A stretch of DNA of 64,000 nt from Bacillus thuringiensis (GCF_001182785.1 NZ_CP012099.1:4896501-4960500); one strand, 5' to 3'. Counted from the first letter of the stretch, positions 43,819 through 52,697 are shown. Numbers and translations: made by a program. Notes: a model not told the origin generated them from the sequence alone.

Positions 43819-45795
43819 TCACCCTTCCGCTTTTAATTCTAATAGTAAATCTCTTAGTTCAGCTGCACGCTCGAAGTCTAACGCTTTTGCTGCTTCTTTC
43901 ATCTCTGCTTCCATCTTCGCAATTGTCTTTTCACGCTCTTTTTTCGTCATTTTCTTAGCAGGAGTTGCTTCGTATGTTTCTGTCTCTTCAGCAGTTGTCG
44001 TTGCACGGATTACATCACGTACGCCTTTTTGAATCGTTTTCGGCGTAATACCATGCTCTTTATTGTAGGCTTCTTGTATAGTACGACGACGCTGCGTTTC
44101 TTCAATTGCAATTCCCATTGATCTTGTTATACGATCTGCGTACATAATAACTCGGCCGTTTTCATTACGCGCGGCACGACCAATTGTTTGAATTAATGAG
44201 CGCTCTGAACGTAAGAACCCTTCCTTATCAGCATCTAAAATCGCTACAAGTGATACTTCTGGAATATCTAATCCTTCTCGTAATAAGTTAATACCGACCA
44301 GTACATCAAACTTACCAAGGCGAAGATCGCGGATAATTTCAATACGTTCTAACGTTTTAATTTCAGAGTGAAGATAGTTAACTTTAATTCCTACATCTTT
44401 TAAGTAGTCCGTTAAATCCTCTGACATTTTCTTCGTTAAAGTCGTAATTAATACACGTTCATTTTTTGCAATACGATCTTGAATCTCTCCTAATAAATCG
44501 TCAATTTGCCCTTCAATAGGTCGTATATCGATTGGTGGATCTAAAAGCCCTGTTGGACGAATAATTTGTTCTATTACTTCTGGTGACTGCTCTAACTCGT
44601 ACGGTCCTGGCGTCGCCGAAACGTAAATAACTTGATTCGTTTTCTCCTCAAACTCATCAAACATGAGCGGTCTATTATCTAAAGCTGACGGCAGACGGAA
44701 TCCATGATCCACAAGCACTTGCTTACGTGCTTGGTCCCCGTTATACATCGCTCTTACTTGTGGCACTGATACGTGCGACTCATCCATAACAATTAAGAAA
44801 TCTTCCGGGAAATAGTCCAATAACGTATACGGTGTTGCACCCGCTGGACGAAGTGTTAAATGACGGGAATAGTTTTCAATCCCTGAACAAAAGCCCATCT
44901 CGCGCATCATTTCTAAATCATAACGTGTACGCTGCTCTATACGCTGCGCTTCTAACAACTTACCGTTATCATTTAATTCCTTTAAACGCTCTTCTAATTC
45001 TTTTTCAATATTTTCAATAGCGACCTTCATTTTCTCTTCACGTGTAACGAAGTGAGATGCTGGGAAGATTGCTACATGATCACGTTCTGCTAATACTTCA
45101 CCTGTTAACGCATTTACTTCACGAATACGATCGATTTCATCACCGAAAAATTCAATTCGAATACAATGCTCATCAAGTGATGCTGGGAAGATTTCAACTA
45201 CATCTCCGCGCACACGGAATGTACCACGCTTGAAATCAATATCATTACGTCCATACTGTACATCAACAAGTTCACGAAGCAATTGATTGCGGTCCTTCTC
45301 CATACCAACTCGAAGTGATACAACTAACTCGCGGTATTCTTCAGGAGAACCTAAACCATATATACACGAAACACTCGCAACGATAATTACATCGTCCCGT
45401 TCAAATAATGCAGACGTTGCTGAGTGACGCAATTTATCAATTTCATCATTAATCTGCGCGTCCTTTTCAATAAACGTATCTGTTTGTGGTACATACGCTT
45501 CCGGCTGATAATAATCGTAATAACTAACAAAATACTCAACTGCATTATTCGGGAAAAAGTCTTTCAACTCACTATATAACTGTCCTGCTAACGTTTTATT
45601 GTGAGCCATAACAAGTGTTGGCTTTTGCACTTCTTTAATGACATTTGAAATCGTAAATGTCTTACCCGTTCCTGTCGCTCCAAGCAACACTTGCTTTTTC
45701 TTTCCACTATTAATTCCCTCTACAAGCTTCTCTATAGCTACCGGCTGATCACCTTGCGGGGAATACGCTGATATAATTTCAAATTGATGTTCCAA
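43819..45795 (-). CDS. uvrB: Excinuclease ABC subunit B
   Basis: 658 residues, superfamily 2 helicase fold. Walker A GATGTGKT is near residue 40, the beta-hairpin that clamps DNA is around [12 protein letters not shown] (about 91-102), and the C-terminal UvrB/UvrC domain ([16 protein letters not shown]) binds UvrC. It receives the lesion from UvrA and holds it for incision. GGAGG lies upstream of the ATG. Confidence 0.97.
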   Translation of the reverse strand: MEHQFEIISAYSPQGDQPVAIEKLVEGINSGKKKQVLLGATGTGKTFTISNVIKEVQKPTLVMAHNKTLAGQLYSELKDFFPNNAVEYFVSYYDYYQPEAYVPQTDTFIEKDAQINDEIDKLRHSATSALFERDDVIIVASVSCIYGLGSPEEYRELVVSLRVGMEKDRNQLLRELVDVQYGRNDIDFKRGTFRVRGDVVEIFPASLDEHCIRIEFFGDEIDRIREVNALTGEVLAERDHVAIFPASHFVTREEKMKVAIENIEKELEERLKELNDNGKLLEAQRIEQRTRYDLEMMREMGFCSGIENYSRHLTLRPAGATPYTLLDYFPEDFLIVMDESHVSVPQVRAMYNGDQARKQVLVDHGFRLPSALDNRPLMFDEFEEKTNQVIYVSATPGPYELEQSPEVIEQIIRPTGLLDPPIDIRPIEGQIDDLLGEIQDRIAKNERVLITTLTKKMSEDLTDYLKDVGIKVNYLHSEIKTLERIEIIRDLRLGKFDVLVGINLLREGLDIPEVSLVAILDADKEGFLRSERSLIQTIGRAARNENGRVIMYADRITRSMGIAIEETQRRRTIQEAYNKEHGITPKTIQKGVRDVIRATTTAEETETYEATPAKKMTKKEREKTIAKMEAEMKEAAKALDFERAAELRDLLLELKAEG

Positions 45796-45867
45796 GTAAA
45801 ATCCGACCTCCTCATAAAAATCTGTATTATTATTTTACCACGAATGCCTATAAAAAACCTAAAAAAA

Positions 45868-45881
45868 CGAACAGATATTCG
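45868..45881 (-). promoter_or_regulatory. LexA (DinR) box of uvrBA
   Basis: CGAACAGATATTCG fits the Bacillus SOS box CGAAC-N4-GTTCG with one mismatch, 73 bases upstream of uvrB. Confidence 0.75.
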
Positions 45882-45910
45882 GTAAAGTTTTCGACAATAT
45901 ACACATAGAA

Positions 45911-45940
45911 AAAGGAAGGAGTAAATACTTCCTTCCTCTA
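45911..45940 (-). terminator. Terminator of DUF4362 gene
   Basis: AGGAAGGAGT pairs with ACTTCCTTCCT (one bulge); TTTTTCTATG follows on the minus strand. Confidence 0.7.
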
Positions 45941-45946
45941 CTAACT

Positions 45947-46378
45947 CTATTTTTTAGGTACATATACTAAGTCATATCCATTGCGCCCAGCTTCATTCGT
46001 ACAATCTATTAGCCTATAAGTGATTCCTGATTCGCGCTGGTCTTTAACAATACTTTTACAACTATCTTTATGTAACCCTTTATCCTTCCCAGCAAATTTG
46101 TCTTTTCTATTATCTGACACATAAAATATATCGTTCCCACTATACTCTAACGTTTGAAAAATCGGGTCCCCTTCAAGGGTATACTGTACAATTCTTATTT
46201 TATCAACTTCCCTTTGCTCGACATTCAAAACGAACTTTTCAAATTTATCTAGATTGGAAATCCTGGTTCCCTTTACAATGACATCGTTCTTCTTATCAAT
46301 TGTAGTGTTAGATGGTGAACATGCTACTAAAGTAAAAAGAAATAGACATATAAAACTGATTCTTTTTCCTATTGTCAT
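45947..46378 (-). CDS. DUF4362 lipoprotein
   Basis: 143 residues. The signal peptide ends in LFTLVAC with a lipobox Cys20, so the mature protein is lipid anchored on the outer face. The remainder (DKIRIVQYTLEGDPIFQTLEY, GNDIFYVSDNRKDKF) matches DUF4362, small Bacillus lipoproteins of unknown role. Single gene with a terminator. Confidence 0.75.
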   Translation of the reverse strand: MTIGKRISFICLFLFTLVACSPSNTTIDKKNDVIVKGTRISNLDKFEKFVLNVEQREVDKIRIVQYTLEGDPIFQTLEYSGNDIFYVSDNRKDKFAGKDKGLHKDSCKSIVKDQRESGITYRLIDCTNEAGRNGYDLVYVPKK

Positions 46379-46407
46379 CCTCTCCTATAAAAATTATTTG
46401 TATACCC

Positions 46408-46440
46408 AAAAGCTACTTTCAACTATGAAAGTAGCTTTTC
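46408..46440 (-). terminator. Terminator of MerR operon, overlapping the stop codon region
   Basis: AAAAGCTACTTTCA (46408-46421) and TGAAAGTAGCTTTT (46426-46439) form a perfect stem whose end overlaps the last codons of the membrane protein gene. TTTTGGG follows on the minus strand. Confidence 0.75.
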
Positions 46441-47043
46441 TTTTCCTTTCTCCTTCTTCGGAAAAAACACATATGAAAATGAAATCGCTGTATCAACTAA
46501 AAATATAATCGCCCACACTTGGCTCACGCGACTTGCAGCTTTATTTAAAACGATTCCCGATTCTAACCAATTACCCCATTGTTCAAATGGAATAAATCCA
46601 TACGCGAAGAAAAAGAATATGTGCACACCAACGAATAAAACAAGATGTAATACCCAATTTTTTATTTCCTGCTTTGCATAGGCCATACCTGTTAATTCTA
46701 TCTGTTTTTCAATAATAGGCGCTGGTTCATTACGCCATTTCGCAACTAGCTTTTGCGCAAATATATCAAGCTTCTTCAAATCCTTTTTCCCATAGAAAAC
46801 TGCATACAATAAAATAATTACAGTAATAATTTGAAAATTAGAGAACTTTCCTGTTTGATAATAGTCCACTGCCCCTAATGTTAAAATAAACACTTCATTT
46901 ACGAGGAGTACAATCCCCATAATAAAGCTCGCCTTCTTCAAACGAAATCCGTAACGGAGTAAAAAGAAACCGATAGCCGATAACCAAAATATAATCTCTG
47001 CCCCAATTAAAAAATACCAACGATATTCTGCGAGTATGCTCAT
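46423..47043 (-). CDS. Integral membrane protein in MerR operon
   Basis: 206 residues, five to six membrane helices (about 10-30, 36-58, 70-86, 128-150, 173-197) and a cytoplasmic loop from about 88 to 122. I do not recognise a named family. The start codon overlaps the MerR regulator stop (ATGA), so the two proteins are made together and this is the likely target of the regulator, perhaps part of a drug or stress response (inference). Confidence 0.7.
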   Translation of the reverse strand: MSILAEYRWYFLIGAEIIFWLSAIGFFLLRYGFRLKKASFIMGIVLLVNEVFILTLGAVDYYQTGKFSNFQIITVIILLYAVFYGKKDLKKLDIFAQKLVAKWRNEPAPIIEKQIELTGMAYAKQEIKNWVLHLVLFVGVHIFFFFAYGFIPFEQWGNWLESGIVLNKAASRVSQVWAIIFLVDTAISFSYVFFPKKEKGKEKLLS

Positions 47044-47795
47044 TTATCCTTCTCCCTTTCATCATAAATACGAAAAGCTTCATCCATATATAATAAAAAC
47101 TCTTCTTCAATTGGATACATGCTCATTTTCTGTGAATCTTCCTTTGATTTTCTAACTTCCCATAACTTATCTAAAAACGCTTCGTCACCATTAGCCATTT
47201 CTAAACACTTTTGCATTAATCTCTTCATTGCCCTTTGTACCTCATCACTAGCGGCTTCTTTACCCTCTTTCATAAAAATACGTAATTGCTTTAATAAATC
47301 TACCCATTCTAAAACATTCGGATCTTCCTCACTCATATTCGGCAAATTATGAAGCAACTTTTGTTCTTCCTTTGAAAATACTTCATTTTGAAATATTTCA
47401 CGTATACGAGGAGACTGTTTTGAAAGCTGAATAAGTTCAAACATAACTTTCCAATCAAGTTCTCCCTCTACATCTACCGAATAAACAACCGCTTGTAAAA
47501 CACGCTCCATTCGATTGAACTTCTTTTGCTCTTCTTGTACAAATCGAAGTTGGTTTTCAAGTGATTTTTTCAAATCCAGCTCACCTTTTACTAACATATT
47601 CGCAACTTCTTTTAATGAAAATCCCATTTCTTTTAAAAATAAAATTTGTTGCAAACGAATAACGTCAGCTTCACTATATAACCGATGCCCACCCTCTGTT
47701 TTTCCGCTCGGCTTTAATAAATCTATTTGATCATAATAACGTAGTGTACGTACTGTAACCCCTGTTTCCCTCGTCAATTCTTGTATTGAAATCAC
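47040..47795 (-). CDS. MerR family transcriptional regulator
   Basis: 251 residues. The N-terminal winged helix is classic MerR (ISIQELTRETGVTVRTLRYYD, GHRLYSEADVIRLQQILFLKEMGFS), followed by a coiled coil (about 78-110) and a C-terminal domain of about 140 residues that resembles TipA-type ligand-binding modules. It lacks metal-binding cysteines, which points to an organic or drug ligand. The GTG at 47795 has AGAGG eight bases upstream. It sits behind a promoter with a 19-bp spacer. Confidence 0.85.
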   Translation of the reverse strand: MISIQELTRETGVTVRTLRYYDQIDLLKPSGKTEGGHRLYSEADVIRLQQILFLKEMGFSLKEVANMLVKGELDLKKSLENQLRFVQEEQKKFNRMERVLQAVVYSVDVEGELDWKVMFELIQLSKQSPRIREIFQNEVFSKEEQKLLHNLPNMSEEDPNVLEWVDLLKQLRIFMKEGKEAASDEVQRAMKRLMQKCLEMANGDEAFLDKLWEVRKSKEDSQKMSMYPIEEEFLLYMDEAFRIYDEREKDK

Positions 47796-47816
47796 TACCA
47801 TCACCTCTTCCCCCTC

Positions 47817-47847
47817 ATTATAAAAGATGACGTTACGTCACTTTCAA
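47817..47847 (-). promoter_or_regulatory. MerR-type promoter with 19-bp spacer and dyad
   Basis: On the minus strand TTGAAA and TATAAT are separated by 19 bases that contain TGACGTAACGTCA, a 13-bp dyad (47828-47840). This is the pattern that MerR-family activators bind and distort, so the regulator just downstream likely controls itself and the coupled membrane protein. Confidence 0.8.
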
Positions 47848-47867
47848 GCATTTTGTAAAAAAAATAC

Positions 47868-47903
47868 AAAAAGCTGTTTATACAAAGTGTATAAACAGCT
47901 TTT
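47868..47903 (-). terminator. Terminator of the XRE-DUF2178 cluster
   Basis: AAAGCTGTTTATAC (47870-47883) and GTATAAACAGCTTT (47889-47902) form a perfect 14-bp stem; TTTTTGTATT follows on the minus strand. It touches the stop codon of the last gene. Confidence 0.8.
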
Positions 47904-48129
47904 ATGGAAATAACCCCTTTTGTATGGCGCGCCCACAAAATAAAATAAGTGCTCCAACAACAACACTCGTTGCCGTTTTATGATAATGGGCTAATAATAA
48001 TAAATAATACGATAAACCTACAGTACCAATCATAATACAAATACTCGGCACTGGATTACGAGAAAAATTTTGCATTCCCCAAAGAAGCGCAAATATAGCT
48101 GTAGCGACACATAACACCGGTAATCCCAT
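47902..48129 (-). CDS. Small membrane protein, unknown
   Basis: 75 residues with three hydrophobic stretches (about 2-18, 30-46, 53-68). I recognise no family. It starts 16 bases after the broken DUF2178 gene, is preceded by AAAGGGG, and ends in a terminator, so it is the last gene of the XRE-led cluster. Confidence 0.6.
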   Translation of the reverse strand: MGLPVLCVATAIFALLWGMQNFSRNPVPSICIMIGTVGLSYYLLLLAHYHKTATSVVVGALILFCGRAIQKGLFP

Positions 48130-48145
48130 CCCAGTTCCCCTTTTT

Positions 48146-48541
48146 CTATCTATTATCCCTTGTTGCTAATACGCTCGTTGATGCGATACTTATTAATAAA
48201 CCAAAAATAGCAATATATAATAGCTCAGTTACATGTACTGCTTGCCTATCTAAATACTTATTTACACAAAGATACATAATAAACAAGAAAACGAAGCTTG
48301 TAATACAAATCGTAAAATATGACTTCATCTTGTTCACAACTCGCTCATCAATCGATGGTACTCCCTCTTCTTTCAAACGCTTCTGCTCTTTATATTCCGA
48401 AATTCCATATAAAATGACTAGCGCTACATTCGATATAAAAATAGTTCCTTACGAAATACTTAAAATCATTAAACTCGTATTTAAAAGAATTCCTGCTACA
48501 AGCAAACTCCCTACGAATCTCATGACCTCTCTCTTACTCAT
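48146..48541 (-). pseudogene. DUF2178-like membrane protein broken by one in-frame TAA
   Basis: The frame starts at ATG 48541, which overlaps the stop of the gene before it (ATGA), reads 30 residues ending LMILSIS, meets TAA at 48449-48451, and then stays open for another 100 codons to 48146. The second part has EEGVPSIDERVVNKMKSYF, which parallels LPDIDERVNENIKKHV in the intact neighbour at 48778, and two membrane helices. Thus one nonsense change splits a protein of about 131 residues. A downstream re-start (TTG near 48376) is possible but has no good ribosome binding site. Confidence 0.75.
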
Positions 48542-48759
48542 ACATGATCAACCTCTTTTCGATTTCTATATTTCCACTTCGGCCAATAGTTCACAAGAAA
48601 ATACACCCACTGCCCTAGTACAAATAAAACAAACGGCATACCAGCATTTCCATCAACAATTAAATTATATAAACTCCATATCGCTAAACTAATCGTAAAA
48701 AATAGCCCTACATATTTAAACGCTTTATCTGACTGAAATCTCTCAAACTCATCCTGCAT
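48538..48759 (-). CDS. Small two-helix membrane protein, unknown
   Basis: 73 residues, two membrane helices (about 16-34 and 39-58) with a charged N-terminus (QDEFERFQSDKAFKYVG) and basic C-terminus. No family recognised. GGGGG lies eight bases before the ATG. The stop overlaps the start of the next (broken) gene as ATGA. It belongs to the cluster led by the XRE regulator. Confidence 0.65.
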   Translation of the reverse strand: MQDEFERFQSDKAFKYVGLFFTISLAIWSLYNLIVDGNAGMPFVLFVLGQWVYFLVNYWPKWKYRNRKEVDHV

Positions 48760-48777
48760 TTTTTATTCCCCCTATCG

Positions 48778-49167
48778 CTATGCTCGTTTTCCTACCATAA
48801 CTCCTATAATGAGACTACCTGCAAATAAGGAACTACATATTATAAATATCTCTTGCACTGGTATAACAGCCCTGCCTATTGCTTTACTCGCAACAATATA
48901 AACAATAAGCAACAGAAATGCGAATACAAATGAGACGTTTACATGCTTTTTTATATTTTCATTTACTCGCTCATCTATATCGGGAAGTTCTTCTTTTTTG
49001 TACTTACGTTTTTTGTAATACACATACACTATCAAAAATACAATTGCTAAAACGTTACTCACTACGAGCGGTAAAATTGGTATAGCCGGATTCATAATAT
49101 GAACTATAATGTCTCCTAAAAACAATCCAAAAGTCGCACCTATAAATAACTTTTTAGTATCGTTCAT
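48778..49167 (-). CDS. DUF2178-type membrane protein
   Basis: 129 residues with four membrane helices (about 6-22, 32-48, 75-94, 102-124) and a cytoplasmic loop KKRKYKKEELPDIDERVNENIKKH. This arrangement is typical of DUF2178 proteins that follow a small XRE regulator gene in Firmicutes. The regulator gene lies 11 bases upstream here. The function is unknown. Confidence 0.7.
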   Translation of the reverse strand: MNDTKKLFIGATFGLFLGDIIVHIMNPAIPILPLVVSNVLAIVFLIVYVYYKKRKYKKEELPDIDERVNENIKKHVNVSFVFAFLLLIVYIVASKAIGRAVIPVQEIFIICSSLFAGSLIIGVMVGKRA

Positions 49168-49178
49168 TTTTCCTCCCC

Positions 49179-49376
49179 TTACTCTAGCGTAAACATTTCC
49201 TCCACCTTCACTCCAAAATATTTGGCGATTTTTAAGGATAACTCTAGACTCGGGTTATAATGATGGTTTTCAATCGCCACGATTGTCTGCCGCGTCACCT
49301 GCATCGCCTTTGCCATTTCAACTTGTGTTATATGATTTTGCTTTCTTAACTCTTTTATTTTATTTTTCACACCCAT
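49179..49376 (-). CDS. XRE-family helix-turn-helix regulator
   Basis: 65 residues, one compact Cro/CI-like domain: KIKELRKQNHITQVEMAKAM, then TRQTIVAIENHHYNPSLELSLKIA, with no other domain. This short type often sits before a membrane protein gene, as here. The ATG at 49376 has GAAGGTGG five bases upstream; an ATG at 49391 is possible. It likely controls its own operon (inference). Confidence 0.85.
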   Translation of the reverse strand: MGVKNKIKELRKQNHITQVEMAKAMQVTRQTIVAIENHHYNPSLELSLKIAKYFGVKVEEMFTLE

Positions 49377-49464
49377 AGGATCCACCTTCAAAAGTAAAGA
49401 TATCTTTACAAATTTTAGAAAAACATTTCACTGCATATCTTCTCTAACAAAGTACAAGAGTAAT

Positions 49465-49560
49465 TCAATTTATATCAGCGATTTTTTAAATATATCAGCG
49501 CAACTCCATTTATATCGGCGATTTCCCAAATATATCGACTTACCGACAAATATCAACATC
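49465..49560. repeat. TATATCRGCG repeat cluster B
   Basis: Units TTATATCAGCGATTTTTT, ATATATCAGCG, TTATATCGGCGATTT and ATATATCGACTTACCGACA, matching the units at 29027-29140. It fills the space between the XRE gene and the yeiH-like terminator. Confidence 0.65.
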
Positions 49561-49579
49561 AGTAGCACCATAAGCATAA

Positions 49580-49622
49580 GAAAGAAGCTGCCCCAAAATA
49601 TCTTTTGGAACAGCTTCTTCGT
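49580..49622 (-). terminator. Terminator of YeiH-family gene
   Basis: GAAGCTGCCCCAAAA (49584-49598) and TTTTGGAACAGCTTC (49603-49617) form a long stem with mismatches; on the minus strand TTTCTTATG follows. Confidence 0.7.
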
Positions 49623-49627
49623 CCTAC

Positions 49628-50650
49628 TTACATAAATCCTAATCCCCATACAAGAACGTATCCAAGAACCGATAAGCAAACCGAGCCAATCAGTCCTGCC
49701 ACGAATGCTTTACTTCCTAATTTACGGAACGTTTTAAACTCTACATTTAAACCGAGCCCCGCCATCGCCATTGCGATTAGCATATAAGCAATGACAACAA
49801 TGTATCCCGCAACAACTTCTGGAATAATCCCAAGCGAATGCACTGCACTCATTGCTAAAAACCCGAAGATGAACCATGGAATTGGAAGGTCGCGCCATGA
49901 TCTTTTTTCCTCGCTACCTTCACTCTTACCAAACCATAATCCGATTAAAATCGCTACTGGTACAAGCATTGCAACGCGCGTTAATTTCACGATAACTGCG
50001 ATATCTACAGCCGTGCTTCCTCCTGGCGCCGCAGCCGCAATTACGTGAGCAATTTCATGCAGTGTCGCCCCTGAGAACACTCCATATCCGTATGGAGATA
50101 AACCAAGCACTGGATATAATAACGTATAAATAAGCGTAAATATTGTACCTAAAATTGCGATGATCGCTGCTCCAACTGCTGTTTCGTCATCTTTTGCTTT
50201 CACTTGCGGTGCAATTGCCACGACCGCGGCCGCGCCGCAAATTGCCGTACCGCATGCTGTTAAAATCCCAAGTTTCTTTTCTACTTTAAATACTTTCGTT
50301 AGTCCGTATACAACAAAAATAGTAAATGTAATAACAACCGCCGCGATGACCAATACTTTCGGTCCCGCCTTCGCAATATCAACAAGATTTAATCGCATTC
50401 CAAGTAAGATGATCCCAAAGCGCAGTAACTTCTTACTCGCAAAGTTCGTTCCTGCAATCGCATCATGAGGAACTCCAATTGCAGCGCGCCAAACCATCCC
50501 AATTAGAATAGCAATTACTAATTGTCCCATAATATTTAAAAATGGAAGCTCTGCTAAATATTTCGCGGCAATTGCGATTAATAATGTAATCCCAATTCCT
50601 TGCGAAAATCCAAAGCCCTTCTTCTTTTGTATAACAAGTGTTTGTTCCAC
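49628..50650 (-). CDS. YeiH family (UPF0324) putative sulfate exporter
   Basis: 340 residues, about ten membrane helices, with the family motifs [18 protein letters not shown] and [15 protein letters not shown]. Members are called putative sulfate exporters, but proof of transport is thin. The GTG at 50650 follows GGGGTGG and gives the expected N-terminus; the frame extends 12 codons further. It is divergent from a LysR gene, the usual pairing for this family. Confidence 0.88.
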   Translation of the reverse strand: MEQTLVIQKKKGFGFSQGIGITLLIAIAAKYLAELPFLNIMGQLVIAILIGMVWRAAIGVPHDAIAGTNFASKKLLRFGIILLGMRLNLVDIAKAGPKVLVIAAVVITFTIFVVYGLTKVFKVEKKLGILTACGTAICGAAAVVAIAPQVKAKDDETAVGAAIIAILGTIFTLIYTLLYPVLGLSPYGYGVFSGATLHEIAHVIAAAAPGGSTAVDIAVIVKLTRVAMLVPVAILIGLWFGKSEGSEEKRSWRDLPIPWFIFGFLAMSAVHSLGIIPEVVAGYIVVIAYMLIAMAMAGLGLNVEFKTFRKLGSKAFVAGLIGSVCLSVLGYVLVWGLGFM

Positions 50651-50747
50651 CTTGTACCACCCCAATAATCGTATTGGAACATGCATGTTCTTTCTACTTA
50701 CATTATAAGAGAGTTTCTATAATAAGTTTAATACCAATACCAAATCT

Positions 50748-50780
50748 CTATCATCAGAAATACTTATGATAAGATGATAG
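50748..50780. promoter_or_regulatory. Inverted repeat in the yeiH-lysR divergent region
   Basis: CTATCATC (50748-50755) and GATGATAG (50773-50780) are complementary, and ATACTTATGATAAGAT lies between. It is close to the start of the LysR gene and is a fair candidate for its binding site. Confidence 0.4.
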
Positions 50781-50801
50781 AAAAAGAAAGGAGCCCATTA
50801 T

Positions 50802-51695
50802 ATGAACGTAGATATTTTAAAAATTTTTGTTACTGTCGTTGAACAGAAACACTTCTCACGTGCAGCAGAATTATTAAACCTTTCACAGCCCGGAGTAAGT
50901 ATGCATATACGCAACTTAGAAAACGAATTTGGCACTACACTTATTCAACGCTCTCCGAAGCACGTCCAAGTTACGGAAGCTGGAAACATATTATATATAC
51001 ATGCAAAGCAAATGCTCTCTCTTTACGAAGAAGCCAAACAAGAAATTAACGAACTACATAACGTTGTAACAGGAACTCTTCGCATCGGTGCTAGTTTCAC
51101 AATTGGCGAATACTTACTTCCAAAAATACTGGCTAACTATGCGAATGAAAATCCACACGTCGAAGTTCATACTTTCATCTCAAATACAGAAGACGTTTTG
51201 CAAAGCCTTCGCTCTAATCAAATTGATATCGGCCTAGTAGAAGGGCAAGTCATATACGCTGATGTTGACGTTGAAACGTTTATGCAAGATGAAATGAAGC
51301 TTGTCGTTCCGCCAAATCATCCATTGCTCCGCACAAATGAAATAAATGAAAGCACACTCCAAGATCAAGTATGGGTATTAAGGGAAAGTGGTTCTGGTAC
51401 ACGCGCTTATAGCGATCGTTTTATTCATCAACACCATTTGAAAATGAAACGATTCTTTACATTTAGTAGTATCCAAAGCGTAAAGGAAGCAGTTAGTGCC
51501 GGGCTTGGCATCGCTATCCTTTCTGATTGGACTGTACGAAAAGAGCTACTGGCAAAAGAGCTATTCCACGTCGAAGTTCCAAATGAACAACTCATCCGCC
51601 CGTTCTCCATCGTGCGCGGCAAATATTTCATCCCGTCTAAAGCTATTCAGGTGTTTTTAAATCATGTAGACTCTTTTGCGAAAAAACAGCATTGA
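50802..51695 (+). CDS. LysR family transcriptional regulator
   Basis: 297 residues. The N-terminal winged helix is typical (FVTVVEQKHFSRAAELLNLS, QPGVSMHIRNLE) and the C-terminal part (about 90-295) is a periplasmic-binding-protein-like effector domain. CysL/CbbR-type regulators of this group control neighbouring transporter genes, so the divergent YeiH-family gene is the likely target. AAAGGAG precedes the ATG. The -35 box of the next promoter overlaps its stop codon. Confidence 0.92.
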   Translation: MNVDILKIFVTVVEQKHFSRAAELLNLSQPGVSMHIRNLENEFGTTLIQRSPKHVQVTEAGNILYIHAKQMLSLYEEAKQEINELHNVVTGTLRIGASFTIGEYLLPKILANYANENPHVEVHTFISNTEDVLQSLRSNQIDIGLVEGQVIYADVDVETFMQDEMKLVVPPNHPLLRTNEINESTLQDQVWVLRESGSGTRAYSDRFIHQHHLKMKRFFTFSSIQSVKEAVSAGLGIAILSDWTVRKELLAKELFHVEVPNEQLIRPFSIVRGKYFIPSKAIQVFLNHVDSFAKKQH

Positions 51696-51723
51696 CCTTC
51701 ACATTAGTGTGAAGGTTTACAAT
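51692..51723 (+). promoter_or_regulatory. MerR-type promoter with 20-bp spacer and dyad
   Basis: TTGACC and TACAAT are 20 bases apart. A 9-bp inverted repeat, ACCTTCACA (51695-51703) and TGTGAAGGT (51708-51716), fills the spacer. This is the arrangement of MerR/SoxR-type activator sites; the regulator gene starts 24 bases downstream. Confidence 0.8.
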
Positions 51724-51746
51724 ACATTTAAAGGGAGTGAAACGCA

Positions 51747-52115
51747 TTGCGAATTGGAGAATTATCAAAAGAAACCGGGGTTAGCGAAAGATCACTAAGA
51801 CATTATGAAGAAAAAGGATTACTCCCTTCTAAGCGCCTTGCAAATGGCTATCGTGATTTCGACGAAAGTGCCGTTGAAAAAGTAGAGCTTATCCAAATGT
51901 ACTTACAGCTCGGCCTAAATTTAGACGAGACAGCAAGGATGCTACGCTGCCTCGAAATCGAGCCGCACCTGTACGACAATCCGTGCAGCAGCATCCTTAC
52001 GCTTTACGAAGATAAACTCAATGAAGTAACAAAGCAAATCTCATTACTTTCCAGCATTCAAACGAATTTGCAAAAACACGTTTCACTCCTAAAGCAAACA
52101 AAAGAAAAGGGATGA
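51747..52115 (+). CDS. MerR family transcriptional regulator (short)
   Basis: 122 residues. The first 70 are a MerR winged helix (RIGELSKETGVSERSLRHYE, RLANGYRDFDESAVEKVELI), followed by a coiled-coil helix and a short tail. A single Cys pair is spread (RCLEIE, NPCSS), so metal or redox sensing cannot be excluded. TTG start with AAGGGAG seven bases upstream. It is followed at once by a flavodoxin-like gene, its likely target. Confidence 0.88.
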   Translation: MRIGELSKETGVSERSLRHYEEKGLLPSKRLANGYRDFDESAVEKVELIQMYLQLGLNLDETARMLRCLEIEPHLYDNPCSSILTLYEDKLNEVTKQISLLSSIQTNLQKHVSLLKQTKEKG

Positions 52116-52119
52116 TTAC

Positions 52120-52659
52120 ATGTTTGTTATACAAGGCAGTTCAAGACAAAACGGAAATACAGAAGCTTTAACACATATGGTGATTGATGGAATTGAAACA
52201 GAACAAATTTACTTGCGTGATCATATCGTCCACCCAATCATAGATCAGCGTCATGATGCAGAAGGATTCCAACCTGTAAATGATGACTACGAGCAGTTAA
52301 TCGAGCGTATGTTAGAGCACGATACAATCATCTTTGCTACACCATTGTATTGGTACGGAATGAGTGGACATATGAAAAACTTTGTTGATCGCTGGTCACA
52401 AAGCTTGCGCGATACATCTCTTCATTTCAAAGAAAAAATGAAAGGCAAAAAAATGTATGTTGTCATCGTTGGCGGGGACAATCCAAAGCTAAAAGCATTA
52501 CCGCTTATCGCTCAATTCCAATATATCTTTGATTTTGTTGGTTCATCATTTGAAGGTTATGTTATTGGGGATGCGAATGGATTAGATGAAATCAAAAACG
52601 ATGCTGAGGCGTTGGCAAAAGCACAATTGTATAATAATGAATTCAAAAATAGCAAATAG
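52120..52659 (+). CDS. Flavodoxin-fold NAD(P)H oxidoreductase family protein
   Basis: 179 residues with the FMN-binding loop GSSRQNGNTEAL at 5-16 and the second FMN motif TPLYWYGMSGHMKNFVDR at about 76-93. It belongs to the NADPH-dependent FMN reductase / flavodoxin-like family that reduces quinones, azo compounds or metals. The gene starts four bases after the MerR gene stop, so a redox or electrophile response is likely (inference). AAAGGGATG lies before the ATG. Confidence 0.87.
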   Translation: MFVIQGSSRQNGNTEALTHMVIDGIETEQIYLRDHIVHPIIDQRHDAEGFQPVNDDYEQLIERMLEHDTIIFATPLYWYGMSGHMKNFVDRWSQSLRDTSLHFKEKMKGKKMYVVIVGGDNPKLKALPLIAQFQYIFDFVGSSFEGYVIGDANGLDEIKNDAEALAKAQLYNNEFKNSK

Positions 52660-52667
52660 AAATAAGT

Positions 52668-52697
52668 TTGACAAACCCTTTTGTATGCGCATACAAT
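52668..52697 (+). promoter_or_regulatory. Promoter of ABC-F gene with 16-bp palindrome
   Basis: TTGACA and TACAAT are 18 bases apart. TTGTATGCGCATACAA (52681-52696), a perfect palindrome, covers the spacer and enters the -10 box. Confidence 0.75.
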
